64,000 bases of DNA from Mariniflexile sp. TRM1-10 (GTDB lineage Bacteria; Bacteroidota; Bacteroidia; Flavobacteriales; Flavobacteriaceae), in NCBI RefSeq assembly GCF_003425985.1, contig NZ_CP022985.1, positions 533,501-597,500 on the forward strand, given 5' to 3'. The first letter of the stretch is position 1. Every line of letters starts with the position of its first letter. Made by a program: the position numbers and the translations under genes. This document shows positions 35,352-43,311 of this stretch, piece by piece. The notes below the pieces were generated by a model. That model searched no databases and was not told the origin of the DNA. It was given only the letters and a program-made list of their open reading frames with translations.

Positions 35352-36536
35352 ATGCAATTACTATCCGATAGAATTTTAAACATGGCTCAGTCTGCTACAC
35401 TAGCTATGGCTGCAAAAGCACGAGAGTTAAAAGAAGAAGGCAAAGACATTATTGGGTTAAGTTTGGGTGAACCAGATTTTAACACACCCGATTTTATTAA
35501 AGATGCCGCTATTCAAGCAATTAATGACAATTACAATTCGTACTCACCTGTTGATGGGTACGGCGATTTAAAACAAGCCATCATCACTAAATTTAAACGT
35601 GATAATGGTTTAACTTATACACCAAACCAAATAGTAGTTTCTACAGGTGCAAAACAATCGTTGGCTAACATTGCTGCGGTTATGACCAACAAAGGTGACG
35701 AAGTTATTATGCCTTGTCCTTACTGGGTTAGTTATGCCGATTTAGTAAAATTAAACGATGGTATTCCTGTTGAAGTTAAAACAACGATAGCTACCGATTT
35801 TAAAATGACACCTGCACAGTTAGAAGCGGCTATTACACCAAAAACTAAAATGATTTGGTTTAGTTCGCCTTGTAACCCAAGTGGTTCTATATATAGCAAA
35901 GAGGAACTAAGAGGATTGTCAGATGTATTGGTGAAATACCCAAATGTTTATGTGGTTTCTGATGAAATTTACGAACACATTAACTATGTTGGTGGTCATG
36001 CAAGTATGGCTCAGTTTGAAGATATGTACGACCGTACCATTACTGTAAATGGGGTATCGAAAGCATTTGCGATGACTGGATGGCGTATTGGATATATTGG
36101 TGCTCCTGAAAAAATTGCGCGTGCATGCAACAAAATGCAAGGGCAAATTACAAGTGGTGCTAACTGTATTGCACAACGTGCGACTATTACAGCACTTAAC
36201 GAATCGCCAAGTCGTGTTCAATACATGATTGACGAATTTAAAGTACGTCGTGATTTAATTTTAGGTTTATTAAACGAGATTGAAGGTTTTGTAACAAACG
36301 TTCCTGAAGGTGCATTTTATGTATTTCCAAATATCTCTTATTTCTTTGGAAAAACGCTTCGTGGAAAAACCATAAATAATGCTTCCGATTTTTCTTTATA
36401 TTTATTAGAAGAAGCTTTAGTAGCCACTGTTGATGGTGAATCGTTTGGAAATCCAGATTGTATAAGAATTTCTTATGCGGCTTCACAAGAACAAATTATT
36501 GAAGCTATTAAACGTATTAAAGCTGCCGTAAGTTAA
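35352..36536 (+). CDS. aspC: Aspartate aminotransferase-like PLP enzyme (class I)
   Basis: Cytosolic PLP-dependent transaminase, 394 residues, most like subgroup I-gamma aspartate aminotransferases. Motifs: GLSLGEPDFNTP (substrate loop), SPCNPSG (Asn174), SDEIYEH (Asp204/Tyr207 contacts), Schiff-base Lys237 in NGVSKAFAMTGWRIGY, and a C-terminal IRISYA. It lies 20 bp after the desaturase. A very strong bidirectional terminator follows. Amino-acid specificity is by family resemblance. Confidence 0.93.
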   Translation: MQLLSDRILNMAQSATLAMAAKARELKEEGKDIIGLSLGEPDFNTPDFIKDAAIQAINDNYNSYSPVDGYGDLKQAIITKFKRDNGLTYTPNQIVVSTGAKQSLANIAAVMTNKGDEVIMPCPYWVSYADLVKLNDGIPVEVKTTIATDFKMTPAQLEAAITPKTKMIWFSSPCNPSGSIYSKEELRGLSDVLVKYPNVYVVSDEIYEHINYVGGHASMAQFEDMYDRTITVNGVSKAFAMTGWRIGYIGAPEKIARACNKMQGQITSGANCIAQRATITALNESPSRVQYMIDEFKVRRDLILGLLNEIEGFVTNVPEGAFYVFPNISYFFGKTLRGKTINNASDFSLYLLEEALVATVDGESFGNPDCIRISYAASQEQIIEAIKRIKAAVS

Positions 36537-36561
36537 AAAATAAATATTTTTTAATCTTCAT

Positions 36562-36607
36562 TATAAACAAAGAAGACTGCTTTTTTAAGCAGTCTTCTTT
36601 GTTTATA
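36562..36607. terminator. Bidirectional terminator, 21-bp perfect stem
   Basis: Arms 36562-36582 and 36587-36607 around a tttt loop. It separates the aminotransferase gene from the small convergent lipoprotein gene and can serve both. Confidence 0.9.
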
Positions 36608-36627
36608 AAACTATTTTGTATTGATTC

Positions 36628-36804
36628 CTAATCAACAGCATCTTCAATATCATCTCCTACTTCTTCTGCACCTTCTTCAATGCCTTCTCCTACTTCTTCA
36701 ACACCATCTTCAATTTTTTCTTCTGGGTTTTTTTTCTCTCTACAGTTCGTAGAAGAAATTCCTACTGTAGCTAATAATAAAAATATATATACTAGTTTTT
36801 TCAT
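36628..36804 (-). CDS. Small acidic lipoprotein (58 aa)
   Basis: Short gene: ATG at 36804, stop TAG at 36628-36630. The product starts with a signal (KKLVYIFLLLATVGISSTNC, Cys21 as lipidation candidate) and continues as an acidic tail with imperfect repeats of EE/VGEGIEEG type (EEVGEGIEEGAEEVGDDIED), probably helical. Similar tiny acidic lipoproteins occur in flavobacteria; function unknown. It ends at a strong shared terminator and heads the minus-strand small-envelope-protein cluster. Confidence 0.75.
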   Translation of the reverse strand: MKKLVYIFLLLATVGISSTNCREKKNPEEKIEDGVEEVGEGIEEGAEEVGDDIEDAVD

Positions 36805-36865
36805 CTTATTGCTTTTTTAAGTTAATAAATGGCTTTAAAAATCTTATATTCAGTGTTTTATATTA

Positions 36866-36912
36866 AACTCGTTTAAACTTTTTATAATTGGTTAAAAAAG
36901 TTTAAACGAGTT
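36866..36912 (-). terminator. Terminator of the beta-barrel gene
   Basis: 18-bp perfect stem (aactcgtttaaacttttt, 36866-36883; complement 36895-36912) with an 11-base loop, between the minus-strand beta-barrel gene and the small lipoprotein gene. Confidence 0.75.
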
Positions 36913-36958
36913 CATTATTTACTTTTGTAATCTCATATTTAGTTTTGATTTTTTTTAT

Positions 36959-37450
36959 TTAAAACTGATATCTAATACCTAAAGCAATGTCTAAATCGAG
37001 GTCGTTGTTATCATAAACTTCATCACCAAAGCCTATTTCGGGTCTAAAGTCTAATGACAATAATAATGGTATATCAAAATTATATTCTATACCAATATCT
37101 CCTGCTGCAAAGGCAAACGTATCGGTATAATCATTGTCGTTATCATTATTAAAGCTATATGACCCAACACCACCACCAAGACCAACGTACCAATTAAATC
37201 CATCTTCTATATTCCAAACCCATTGGTGCAATGCTGCTAGCTTAAAACCATCGAAGTTTTTTCCATCTCTCCAGCCTAAATCTAACTCTAATCTACGATC
37301 TGGAGCTAAACGTGCTTGATAGGATATTTCACCACCAAAACCATCACTATCACCCAATCGTAAACCTAATGCATTTTTTGAAATATCTTGCGCATTCATT
37401 GATACACTTGCTATTAATACTAGAACACCAGTTATTAAATATGTTTTCAT
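36959..37450 (-). CDS. Small outer-membrane beta-barrel protein
   Basis: A 163-residue protein with signal peptide (KTYLITGVLVLIASVSMNAQ) followed by alternating strands consistent with an eight-stranded barrel and ending in an aromatic residue (IALGIRYQF), typical of OMPs. Loops are rich in Asn and Asp (SFNNDNDNDYTD), possibly binding cations. Function unknown. It lies in the envelope-stress-like cluster and has its own terminator. An inverted repeat (37482-37541) lies in the leader. Confidence 0.82.
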   Translation of the reverse strand: MKTYLITGVLVLIASVSMNAQDISKNALGLRLGDSDGFGGEISYQARLAPDRRLELDLGWRDGKNFDGFKLAALHQWVWNIEDGFNWYVGLGGGVGSYSFNNDNDNDYTDTFAFAAGDIGIEYNFDIPLLLSLDFRPEIGFGDEVYDNNDLDLDIALGIRYQF

Positions 37451-37481
37451 CTGTTTATATTTATTGATTTTTAATTGTAAG

Positions 37482-37541
37482 ATGAAACACCCTTTATAAT
37501 CATCTTCGTATATGTGAATATGATTCTCAGGGGTGCTTCAT
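37482..37541. repeat. Inverted repeat between lipoprotein and beta-barrel genes
   Basis: atgaaacaccc (37482-37492) pairs with gggtgcttcat (37531-37541) with one G-U, enclosing a smaller aatcat...atgatt pair. It may be a weak terminator of the upstream gene or a leader structure; there is no T-run. Confidence 0.4.
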
Positions 37542-37574
37542 TTATTTGTTTTTAAGTTTTTCTTAAACTAATAA

Positions 37575-38237
37575 TTATTTTTTTGCATCAGAGTTTTCTT
37601 CCGATTTTGCTCCCATTCTGTTTACTGTGTACATGGGTGCAAACTTTAATTTTAGAGCGGCAATTTTTCTATTATCCTCACTTGATAAACCTTCTTTTTC
37701 AACGGTATTCTTTCTTGTATCGATAGCTTCATAAATCAATTTGATTTCATCCCAATCTTCACGAGAATACGAATCTTTATTTTTTTCAACGGTATCAACA
37801 AAGTTTTGATAAACACTCAAAATATTATCTTTATTAATCCATTCAAAACTCAAATCGCCTCCAGTATATTGGCTTCCTAATAAAGATTCACGAATCATCA
37901 TCTTAGAATTTTCCTCTTCCATTCTCTCATGTTCTGCCATCACTTCTGCTTTAAATTTCTCATATTTTAAAGTAGCTTCGTCTATCTCTTTTTGTAATTC
38001 TGAATTATCATCTATAGACGCTATGGCTTCATTGGTTTGTGATTTTACTTCTTGATAATCTCTTTCAATGGCTTCCCAGTTTTGAGCAGCTTCTTCAGTC
38101 GTTTTACGACTTACAGAGTCTATATAAAATTCATAATTATCTACTTCCTTTTTAGCCATATCTTTACGACCATCGTTACATGCTACAAATATTATTGATG
38201 CAGCAATTACTCCTAATGTTAATTTTAATGCTTTCAT
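37575..38237 (-). CDS. Coiled-coil-rich lipoprotein, unknown function
   Basis: A 220-residue lipoprotein (ALKLTLGVIAASIIFVACND, Cys20) whose body is almost entirely charged helix (KSQTNEAIASIDDNSELQKE, ATLKYEKFKAEVMAEHERME), likely a periplasmic coiled coil. The C-terminal part has AIDTRKNTVEKEGLSSEDNR and ALKLKFAPMYTVNRMGAKSE. I recall similar uncharacterised lipoproteins in flavobacteria but will not assign a function. It sits upstream of the beta-barrel gene and downstream of the holin-like pair on the same strand. Confidence 0.75.
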   Translation of the reverse strand: MKALKLTLGVIAASIIFVACNDGRKDMAKKEVDNYEFYIDSVSRKTTEEAAQNWEAIERDYQEVKSQTNEAIASIDDNSELQKEIDEATLKYEKFKAEVMAEHERMEEENSKMMIRESLLGSQYTGGDLSFEWINKDNILSVYQNFVDTVEKNKDSYSREDWDEIKLIYEAIDTRKNTVEKEGLSSEDNRKIAALKLKFAPMYTVNRMGAKSEENSDAKK

Positions 38238-38288
38238 TTTTTTAAGTGTTATTAATTATTTAAGTGTTATTTAATTATTTATTCTTCA

Positions 38289-38630
38289 CTAATGTATATC
38301 TGCATGGATCTTTTTTAAAATAAAGTTGGTTATCGCATCCTGTAAAGTGTATCCTGAAATTTTTTTCATTAAAGAATTTGATTTACCTATGATTATTTCT
38401 TTTGAAAAATATACTCCTGTAATGCTTAATAAGGTTTCAAAAGGATTTATTTCTACTTCTGATAGTTCTCTAAAATCTTTTACTGTCTGGTTGAATATGT
38501 TAGCGGGTCTAAAATTTTTGAAAATTTCATAAAACCGGTGTTTTAATTCTTCACATTCCTTCCTTCTTCTATTTTCAAGAAGGACCATTGCATCATTTAA
38601 TAGTTCTATTTGATTTTCAGGCTTCTTCAT
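38289..38630 (-). CDS. Hypothetical small protein, coupled to holin-like gene
   Basis: A 113-residue soluble protein with no recognised family. The N-terminal half is a charged helix (AMVLLENRRRKECEELKHRF) and the C-terminal half includes LLSITGVYFSKEIIIGKSNS. It overlaps the preceding gene by 14 bp, so translation is probably coupled and the two products may act together at the membrane. Confidence 0.7.
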   Translation of the reverse strand: MKKPENQIELLNDAMVLLENRRRKECEELKHRFYEIFKNFRPANIFNQTVKDFRELSEVEINPFETLLSITGVYFSKEIIIGKSNSLMKKISGYTLQDAITNFILKKIHADIH

Positions 38631-38880
38631 GAGTCTTTTTTTTAAGTACTAAAGCCAATATCAAATAGACCCCAGATACAATAAAAAAACTTAAGTCCAT
38701 ATTAACAAACAATGTAAGCATGGCAACAACTATAACAAAAAGCATTGTGAATGAAGACGAAAGCGCATCGGCAGCTTTATCAACCGCTTTTAACACAAAT
38801 AATTCCATATCTGTTTTTGTTCCCTTTTTTACCTCTTCATAAAGCTTGTCTATACTTGCCATGTTTGTGTTGCTGTTCAT
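38617..38880 (-). CDS. Small membrane protein, phage-holin-superfamily-like
   Basis: An 87-residue protein: a hydrophilic helix (KLYEEVKKGTKTDMELFVLKA), then two membrane helices (about 43-59 and 63-79) and a short basic tail. The layout resembles the Holin-X/competence-type small proteins found in stress clusters with YtxH; lysis is not implied. It follows the YtxH gene by 14 bp and overlaps the next gene. Confidence 0.7.
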   Translation of the reverse strand: MNSNTNMASIDKLYEEVKKGTKTDMELFVLKAVDKAADALSSSFTMLFVIVVAMLTLFVNMDLSFFIVSGVYLILALVLKKKTHEEA

Positions 38881-38894
38881 TTTTAGTTTTAAAA

Positions 38895-39155
38895 TTACAG
38901 TTCAGAGTTTACTGTATTCTTTATTTTATCTTTTCCTTCTTCTAGAATTTCTTCCCCATTGTTAACTATCGAATCATATTTTTTTGATAACGTATCTAAA
39001 AAATTATCAAGCTCTTCTTTCAAGCTTTCTTTAGCTTCTATAGTTTTGTTTTTAATTTTTTTTCTGGTTTTAGATCCTTTGTCTGGTGCAAATAATACAC
39101 CTAATACTACACCTGTAGCGACTCCTGCTAATACTCCTAATACACTTGATTTCAT
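38895..39155 (-). CDS. YtxH-like (gas-vesicle-protein-like) small protein
   Basis: An 86-residue protein with the YtxH layout: one N-terminal glycine-rich membrane helix (VLGVLAGVATGVVLGVLFAP), the following DKGSKTRKKIKNK, then an amphipathic helix that resembles apolipoprotein-type repeats. YtxH proteins are stress-induced in Bacillus. It stands first in a tight minus-strand run with the holin-like and hypothetical genes. Confidence 0.85.
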   Translation of the reverse strand: MKSSVLGVLAGVATGVVLGVLFAPDKGSKTRKKIKNKTIEAKESLKEELDNFLDTLSKKYDSIVNNGEEILEEGKDKIKNTVNSEL

Positions 39156-39231
39156 AATTTGATTTTTTTTGTTTTCTATTACTGTTTCCCCATCACAGAT
39201 GGTGTTTTTGTTATTTTAATTCATGCATAGC

Positions 39232-39384
39232 CTACACGCCTCTACCTCCAATTAATCTTAGTAAAATGGCTATTACAGCAATCACTAATAATATATGGAT
39301 AAGACCTCCAGCACTGTAAACAAAGAACCCTAAAGCCCAACCTATTACTAGTACTACTGCTATTAGATATAATAATCCTCTCAT
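39232..39384 (-). CDS. Lmo0937-like small membrane protein (50 aa)
   Basis: Short gene: ATG at 39384, stop TAG at 39232-39234. The product has two helices: MRGLLYLIAVVLVIGWALGF, then GGLIHILLVIAVIAILLRLI, ending GGRGV. The LIHILLVIAVI core and overall size match the Lmo0937 family of small membrane proteins, often general-stress-induced. Spaced 77 bp from the YtxH gene on the same strand. Confidence 0.85.
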   Translation of the reverse strand: MRGLLYLIAVVLVIGWALGFFVYSAGGLIHILLVIAVIAILLRLIGGRGV

Positions 39385-39396
39385 AATGTTTAATCT

Positions 39397-39969
39397 TTAA
39401 ATTGTTAATGGTTCTACTCGCGTTTTATGTATTTGATTTAAATTATAATTCAACTTCACTATTATTTTAACTGCTAATACCTTAAAGTCCAAATCATTTG
39501 TCATGACTGACAAATATTCTGATTCTGTAATTTCACTTTTCAATAGCTCTATAATTTTACTTAAGTACGCTTCAAAAAAGTCAGCTCCATCAATTTTAGA
39601 CAACTCGCTAACTTCTTTTTTATTCAACCTTGTTGGCAGCAGTATCAATTTTTTTTTAGCCAAATCATTTAAGTCCTTTTTAATTTCTATGTTATCCTTT
39701 ATTAGCTTATATGATATGATTTTCTCACGATAAGCACTGCTTTTTTCTAGTGATAACTTGCTCAAAACAATTATAGTTTCATTTAATGTTGATATATCTG
39801 ATATGGACCTTGCTTCTTCAATATTGATTTTAACTCTTTCTGCTAAGGTATCATTGTACAAACGGTTTTTGCTTTCATTCTTATCTAAACTACAAGAAAT
39901 AATACTCACACATATAGTTATAATTAGTGAGAGTACTGCATACTTTTTTATGTTTTTATTAATTATCAC
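39397..39969 (-). CDS. Divergent DUF4142-like lipoprotein
   Basis: About 190 residues from GTG at 39969 (TTG at 39993 also possible; no ATG). A lipoprotein signal leads to IISCSLDK. The rest is helical and follows the DUF4142 pattern: ETIIVLSKLSLEKSSAYREK, then a LPTRL turn, then ADFFEAYLSKIIELLK, but lacks the usual conserved His that follow FDxxY. DUF4142 proteins are ferritin-like helical bundles; metal binding looks lost. Lies directly upstream of the Lmo0937-like gene. Confidence 0.6.
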   Translation of the reverse strand: MIINKNIKKYAVLSLIITICVSIISCSLDKNESKNRLYNDTLAERVKINIEEARSISDISTLNETIIVLSKLSLEKSSAYREKIISYKLIKDNIEIKKDLNDLAKKKLILLPTRLNKKEVSELSKIDGADFFEAYLSKIIELLKSEITESEYLSVMTNDLDFKVLAVKIIVKLNYNLNQIHKTRVEPLTI

Positions 39970-40080
39970 TTGTGTTTTTTCTCTACATAGCAAAGATGCA
40001 AACCAGACTAGGGTTTTACGTTACAGCATTTTTAGCGTTTGTTATAGAATTTCAATACACGGGAAAAACATCCCAAAACC

Positions 40081-40119
40081 AAAAAAAGCCCGAAGCATCT
40101 TGCTTTAGGACTTTTTTTT
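40081..40119 (-). terminator. Terminator of the kinase/regulator operon
   Basis: On the minus strand the stem agtcctaaagca / tgcttcgggct (one bulge, G-U pairs, loop aga) is followed by a T-run; A/T runs flank both sides. It lies about 30 bp after the histidine-kinase stop. Confidence 0.65.
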
Positions 40120-40146
40120 AAATTTTTTTTTAATTATAAATTAATT

Positions 40147-41931
40147 TTATACGGGAAAATAAATGGTAAAGGTGGCAGCTACTTGAGGTTTGCCATGGGC
40201 CATAATAAACCCATCGTGGTTATCAATAATCTTTTTACAAATTGACAGCCCCACACCTGTTCCGGAATAGTCATGCTTGTTATGAAGCCTATTAAATAAT
40301 TCGAATATTTGATTTGCATATTGCTGTTCGAAGCCTATACCATTATCTGAAAAAGTAATTTTATGATAATTGTTTTTTGATGCATTTATCAAATTTTCAT
40401 CATCTTTTGAATTAATTTTTGAATATCCTATATTAATAACAGGGGCTACATCTTTTTTACAGTATTTTAGCGAATTACTTAACAAATTTAAGAACAATTG
40501 GTGTACTTGAAAAGGAATTACGGGTATTGTCGGCAACACATCACTAATAATAGTTACTTCTTTTTCTAAAATGGTATCTGCTACATCTTGTTTGGCATTT
40601 TCAAAAAGATCATTCAAATTGGTTAAAACAAATTCCTTATCCGGCTTGTTGGTTCTTGAAAACTGAAGCAAATCGTCTATTAACAAGCGCATTCTGGTGG
40701 CAGATGCCTTGATGCGCTCAAGGTACTGAAGTCCGAAACTCGAAAAGTTTTTGGTTTCATTTTCTTCCAATCTAGATATAAAGATTTGTATTTTTCGCAA
40801 AGGCTCTTGCAGGTCGTGGCTGGCAACATAATTAAATTCTGAAAGTTCAGCATTGTTTTTTTCAAGTTCTAAATTACGCTCTTCAAGCTGCAAATAGTTT
40901 TCAATTTCATCTGAAATATCAGTAATATTCCCAACAATTCGTTTATCTCCGTCTCCAATAACAAGCAATTTACCGTAAGCTTTTATATGTCTTACGGTAC
41001 CGTCCTTTTTAATAATTCTAAAGTATATAAAAGGCAAATCATTTACTTTCATCATTTTATCTATATCGTCAACAAATTTTTGCTTATCATTTGGATGAAC
41101 AAAATCCATAAAGTTTTCTAAAGTGGACTTAAAAGCCCCTGGTTTTTCGCCTAAAACCCTGTACAAATTATCTGAAAAAACAAAGGTGTTCGTATCAACG
41201 TGCCAAACCCAATTGCCATGTTTCCCAATAGTTTCTAATTGAATAGTCGCTTCTTTAAATATTGATAATTGATTATTAAATGTCTTAATGTTTTTAAAAT
41301 CGTTACTTATTCTATTGTATGAGATTATGATTAACACCAACGTAAACAACAACAATAAATACAAGAATAATGGCGTAAATTGTAAATTGCTTTGATGCTG
41401 TTTTTGATCTTCTTTAAGTTGTTTGTTTTCAAGCGCTACCATCTCGTTGATTATCTGCCTGATAGAATCCATAATTATTTTTTCTTCAAAAAAATTGGAT
41501 TTAAATTCTTCTGTTAATGTTAGCTTGTTTTCAACAAAAGCATTGGTATGTGTAAAATTGTTGAATAATTTGTCAATATATTTGCTAAGTGTTTTTAAAT
41601 TTTCTTCTTGAGTCTTGCTATCGCTTGCTGTCTCTTTTAATTCGGCAAACGATTCGTTAACCTTTTCTCTGGCGGTTAAATAGGGCTCTAAGTGGGTAGT
41701 ATCTTTTGTTAAAATGTAATTTCTATGACCGTTTTCGGCATCCTTGAGGTATGAAATAACTTTTTCTAACTCAACATTTACTTTATAAGTGTTAACAACC
41801 TCTTTGGTAGACGCTGTTAAATTAGAAATATGTCGGTATGTAAAACCACCTATAACCAGAATGAGAAACACACTAACCAAAAAAACAATTCTTAAGAATA
41901 AAGCCGACTGTGTAAATACTTGTCTGATCAT
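40147..41931 (-). CDS. CHASE3-PAS sensor histidine kinase
   Basis: Membrane-bound hybrid-free kinase, 594 residues. One membrane helix (12-30), an extracytoplasmic CHASE3 domain (~35-180; LKDAENGHRNYILTKD is its signature), a second helix (~190-207), a PAS domain (~235-345, HPNDKQKF), then HisKA with His372 in NYVASHDLQEPLRK, and HATPase with NLLSNSLKYC, DNGIGFEQQ and GTGVGLSICKKI. The H-box is of the phytochrome-like type. The CheY-like regulator gene overlaps its start (atga), so they form a pair. Signal unknown. Confidence 0.93.
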   Translation of the reverse strand: MIRQVFTQSALFLRIVFLVSVFLILVIGGFTYRHISNLTASTKEVVNTYKVNVELEKVISYLKDAENGHRNYILTKDTTHLEPYLTAREKVNESFAELKETASDSKTQEENLKTLSKYIDKLFNNFTHTNAFVENKLTLTEEFKSNFFEEKIIMDSIRQIINEMVALENKQLKEDQKQHQSNLQFTPLFLYLLLLFTLVLIIISYNRISNDFKNIKTFNNQLSIFKEATIQLETIGKHGNWVWHVDTNTFVFSDNLYRVLGEKPGAFKSTLENFMDFVHPNDKQKFVDDIDKMMKVNDLPFIYFRIIKKDGTVRHIKAYGKLLVIGDGDKRIVGNITDISDEIENYLQLEERNLELEKNNAELSEFNYVASHDLQEPLRKIQIFISRLEENETKNFSSFGLQYLERIKASATRMRLLIDDLLQFSRTNKPDKEFVLTNLNDLFENAKQDVADTILEKEVTIISDVLPTIPVIPFQVHQLFLNLLSNSLKYCKKDVAPVINIGYSKINSKDDENLINASKNNYHKITFSDNGIGFEQQYANQIFELFNRLHNKHDYSGTGVGLSICKKIIDNHDGFIMAHGKPQVAATFTIYFPV

Positions 41932-42377
41932 CCCAGTCTCATTAAAAAATTATCTTTGTTTAGACTATTGGTATGATATTGCCAATTAATAGATACAACT
42001 TCTGAAAGCACTTTTTTAAGTTGTTTAAAACTACTTGGTTTTTTAATATAAATATTGGCGCCTAATACGAAGGTTTCTTCAATATCTTCTTCCGATGCCG
42101 ATGTGGAGTAAATAGCAATCGCAATGTCGGACATCTTACTATTTGCCCTAATTTCGTTCAAACATTCTATGCCCGACTTTTTTGGCATATTTAAATCTAA
42201 AAAAAGCACATTTGGTAAAATGGCATCTTCGCTGTTTAAATAGTCCATGAGTTCTACCCCATCGTTAAAGGTAGTTACTTTGGTATTCATACTTAATTCC
42301 TCAAAAGCATCGATAAAAAACAGTCTGTCGTCTTCATCATCGTCAGTAAGAATGATATGTATATAATCGTTTGGCAT
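41928..42377 (-). CDS. CheY-like single-domain response regulator
   Basis: A 149-residue receiver domain with no output domain. Acidic pocket TDDDEDD (11-17), phosphorylation site Asp61 in FLDLNMPKKSG, switch Ser/Thr in IYSTS (~91-92) and Lys in YIKKPSS (~113). Its stop overlaps the kinase start, so co-translation is likely. Without a DNA-binding domain it must act through protein contacts. Confidence 0.93.
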   Translation of the reverse strand: MPNDYIHIILTDDDEDDRLFFIDAFEELSMNTKVTTFNDGVELMDYLNSEDAILPNVLFLDLNMPKKSGIECLNEIRANSKMSDIAIAIYSTSASEEDIEETFVLGANIYIKKPSSFKQLKKVLSEVVSINWQYHTNSLNKDNFLMRLG

Positions 42378-42400
42378 AAATGAATTTAGTATAAATACTG

Positions 42401-42964
42401 TTAGCTTTTTTGTTGAGCAATACTTCTTCTTTTTGAAATAATACGCTGAAAAGCAGAAGGTGTAATACCTGTACTATTTTTAAATTGTGTACTTAAATGC
42501 GCCACACTGGAATAATTAAGCTTAAAGGCTATTTCGGTTAAACTTAAATCGGTAGTTAATAGCAGTTGCTTGGTATATTCTATTTTTTGAATGATAATGA
42601 AATTTTCAATGGATGTATAAGTAACCTCTGAAAAGAAATTGGAAAGATACCCGTAACTATGCCCTAATTTTTCCGACAAATATACCGAACTTTTGACGTT
42701 TACCGCAACATCTTCATTAAAAACCATATCCACAATAACATCTTTAATTTTTTGGACCAAAATACTTTTTTGGTTTTCAACTATTTCGATGCCGTACTCC
42801 TTTAAAGCATCATTTAAAATTTCGTAGGTTTCAGTCGGTACTTTTTCCAGCAACTCAACTTCCCCAAAAGCTAAAATTCTATACTTTATCTTAAGCTCAT
42901 CAAGCTTTGTTTCTAAAACTCTTTTGCAAATAGTATTAAAATCGAACTTTATAAATAATTTCAT
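42401..42964 (-). CDS. AraC-family regulator with degenerate HMA-like N-terminus
   Basis: A 187-residue transcription factor. The C-terminal AraC HTH pair spans ~95-178 (HSYGYLSNFFSEVTYTSIEN, LSLTEIAFKLNYSSVAHLS, TGITPSAFQRI). The N-terminal ~80 residues (MKLFIKFDFNTICKRVLE...AFGEVELLE) resemble the ferredoxin-like metal-binding domain of AraC relatives that start with MVCxRC, but here only one Cys remains (TICK), so metal sensing is probably lost. It lies 23 bp upstream of the response regulator and may be co-transcribed with the kinase pair. Confidence 0.88.
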   Translation of the reverse strand: MKLFIKFDFNTICKRVLETKLDELKIKYRILAFGEVELLEKVPTETYEILNDALKEYGIEIVENQKSILVQKIKDVIVDMVFNEDVAVNVKSSVYLSEKLGHSYGYLSNFFSEVTYTSIENFIIIQKIEYTKQLLLTTDLSLTEIAFKLNYSSVAHLSTQFKNSTGITPSAFQRIISKRRSIAQQKS

Positions 42965-43311
42965 ACGCTAATAATGATTGTTTTTTAAGGTCATAGACAC
43001 CTTATCTTCATTAAATTTTCTTTAAAACGCGTTTATCAATGGCGATTTCATATGAAGTTTAATTATTGTAAAGTTAAGAAAGCATTTTGTCTTAACCTCA
43101 ATTTATTTTAGGCTGTACCTATTTAATCTTTTAATCTGAGTTCAATATAATAATTAAACTCAAATTCATATCAAAACACATATCAACTAACTCAGCATAA
43201 AAACGTTAATACATCAAAAATCTTCAAACATCGCATATTTGTCTGTCTAAACGTGATGAAGACAGCTACATATAACGTAAAAACATCCATAATATTTAAA
43301 TAGAATTCATA
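42965..43311. other. Gene-free interval upstream of the AraC gene
   Basis: 347 bp, very AT-rich, no open frame worth calling. It should contain the promoter of the AraC/regulator/kinase set; I could not pick a convincing TAnnTTTG with -33 partner. Confidence 0.4.
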
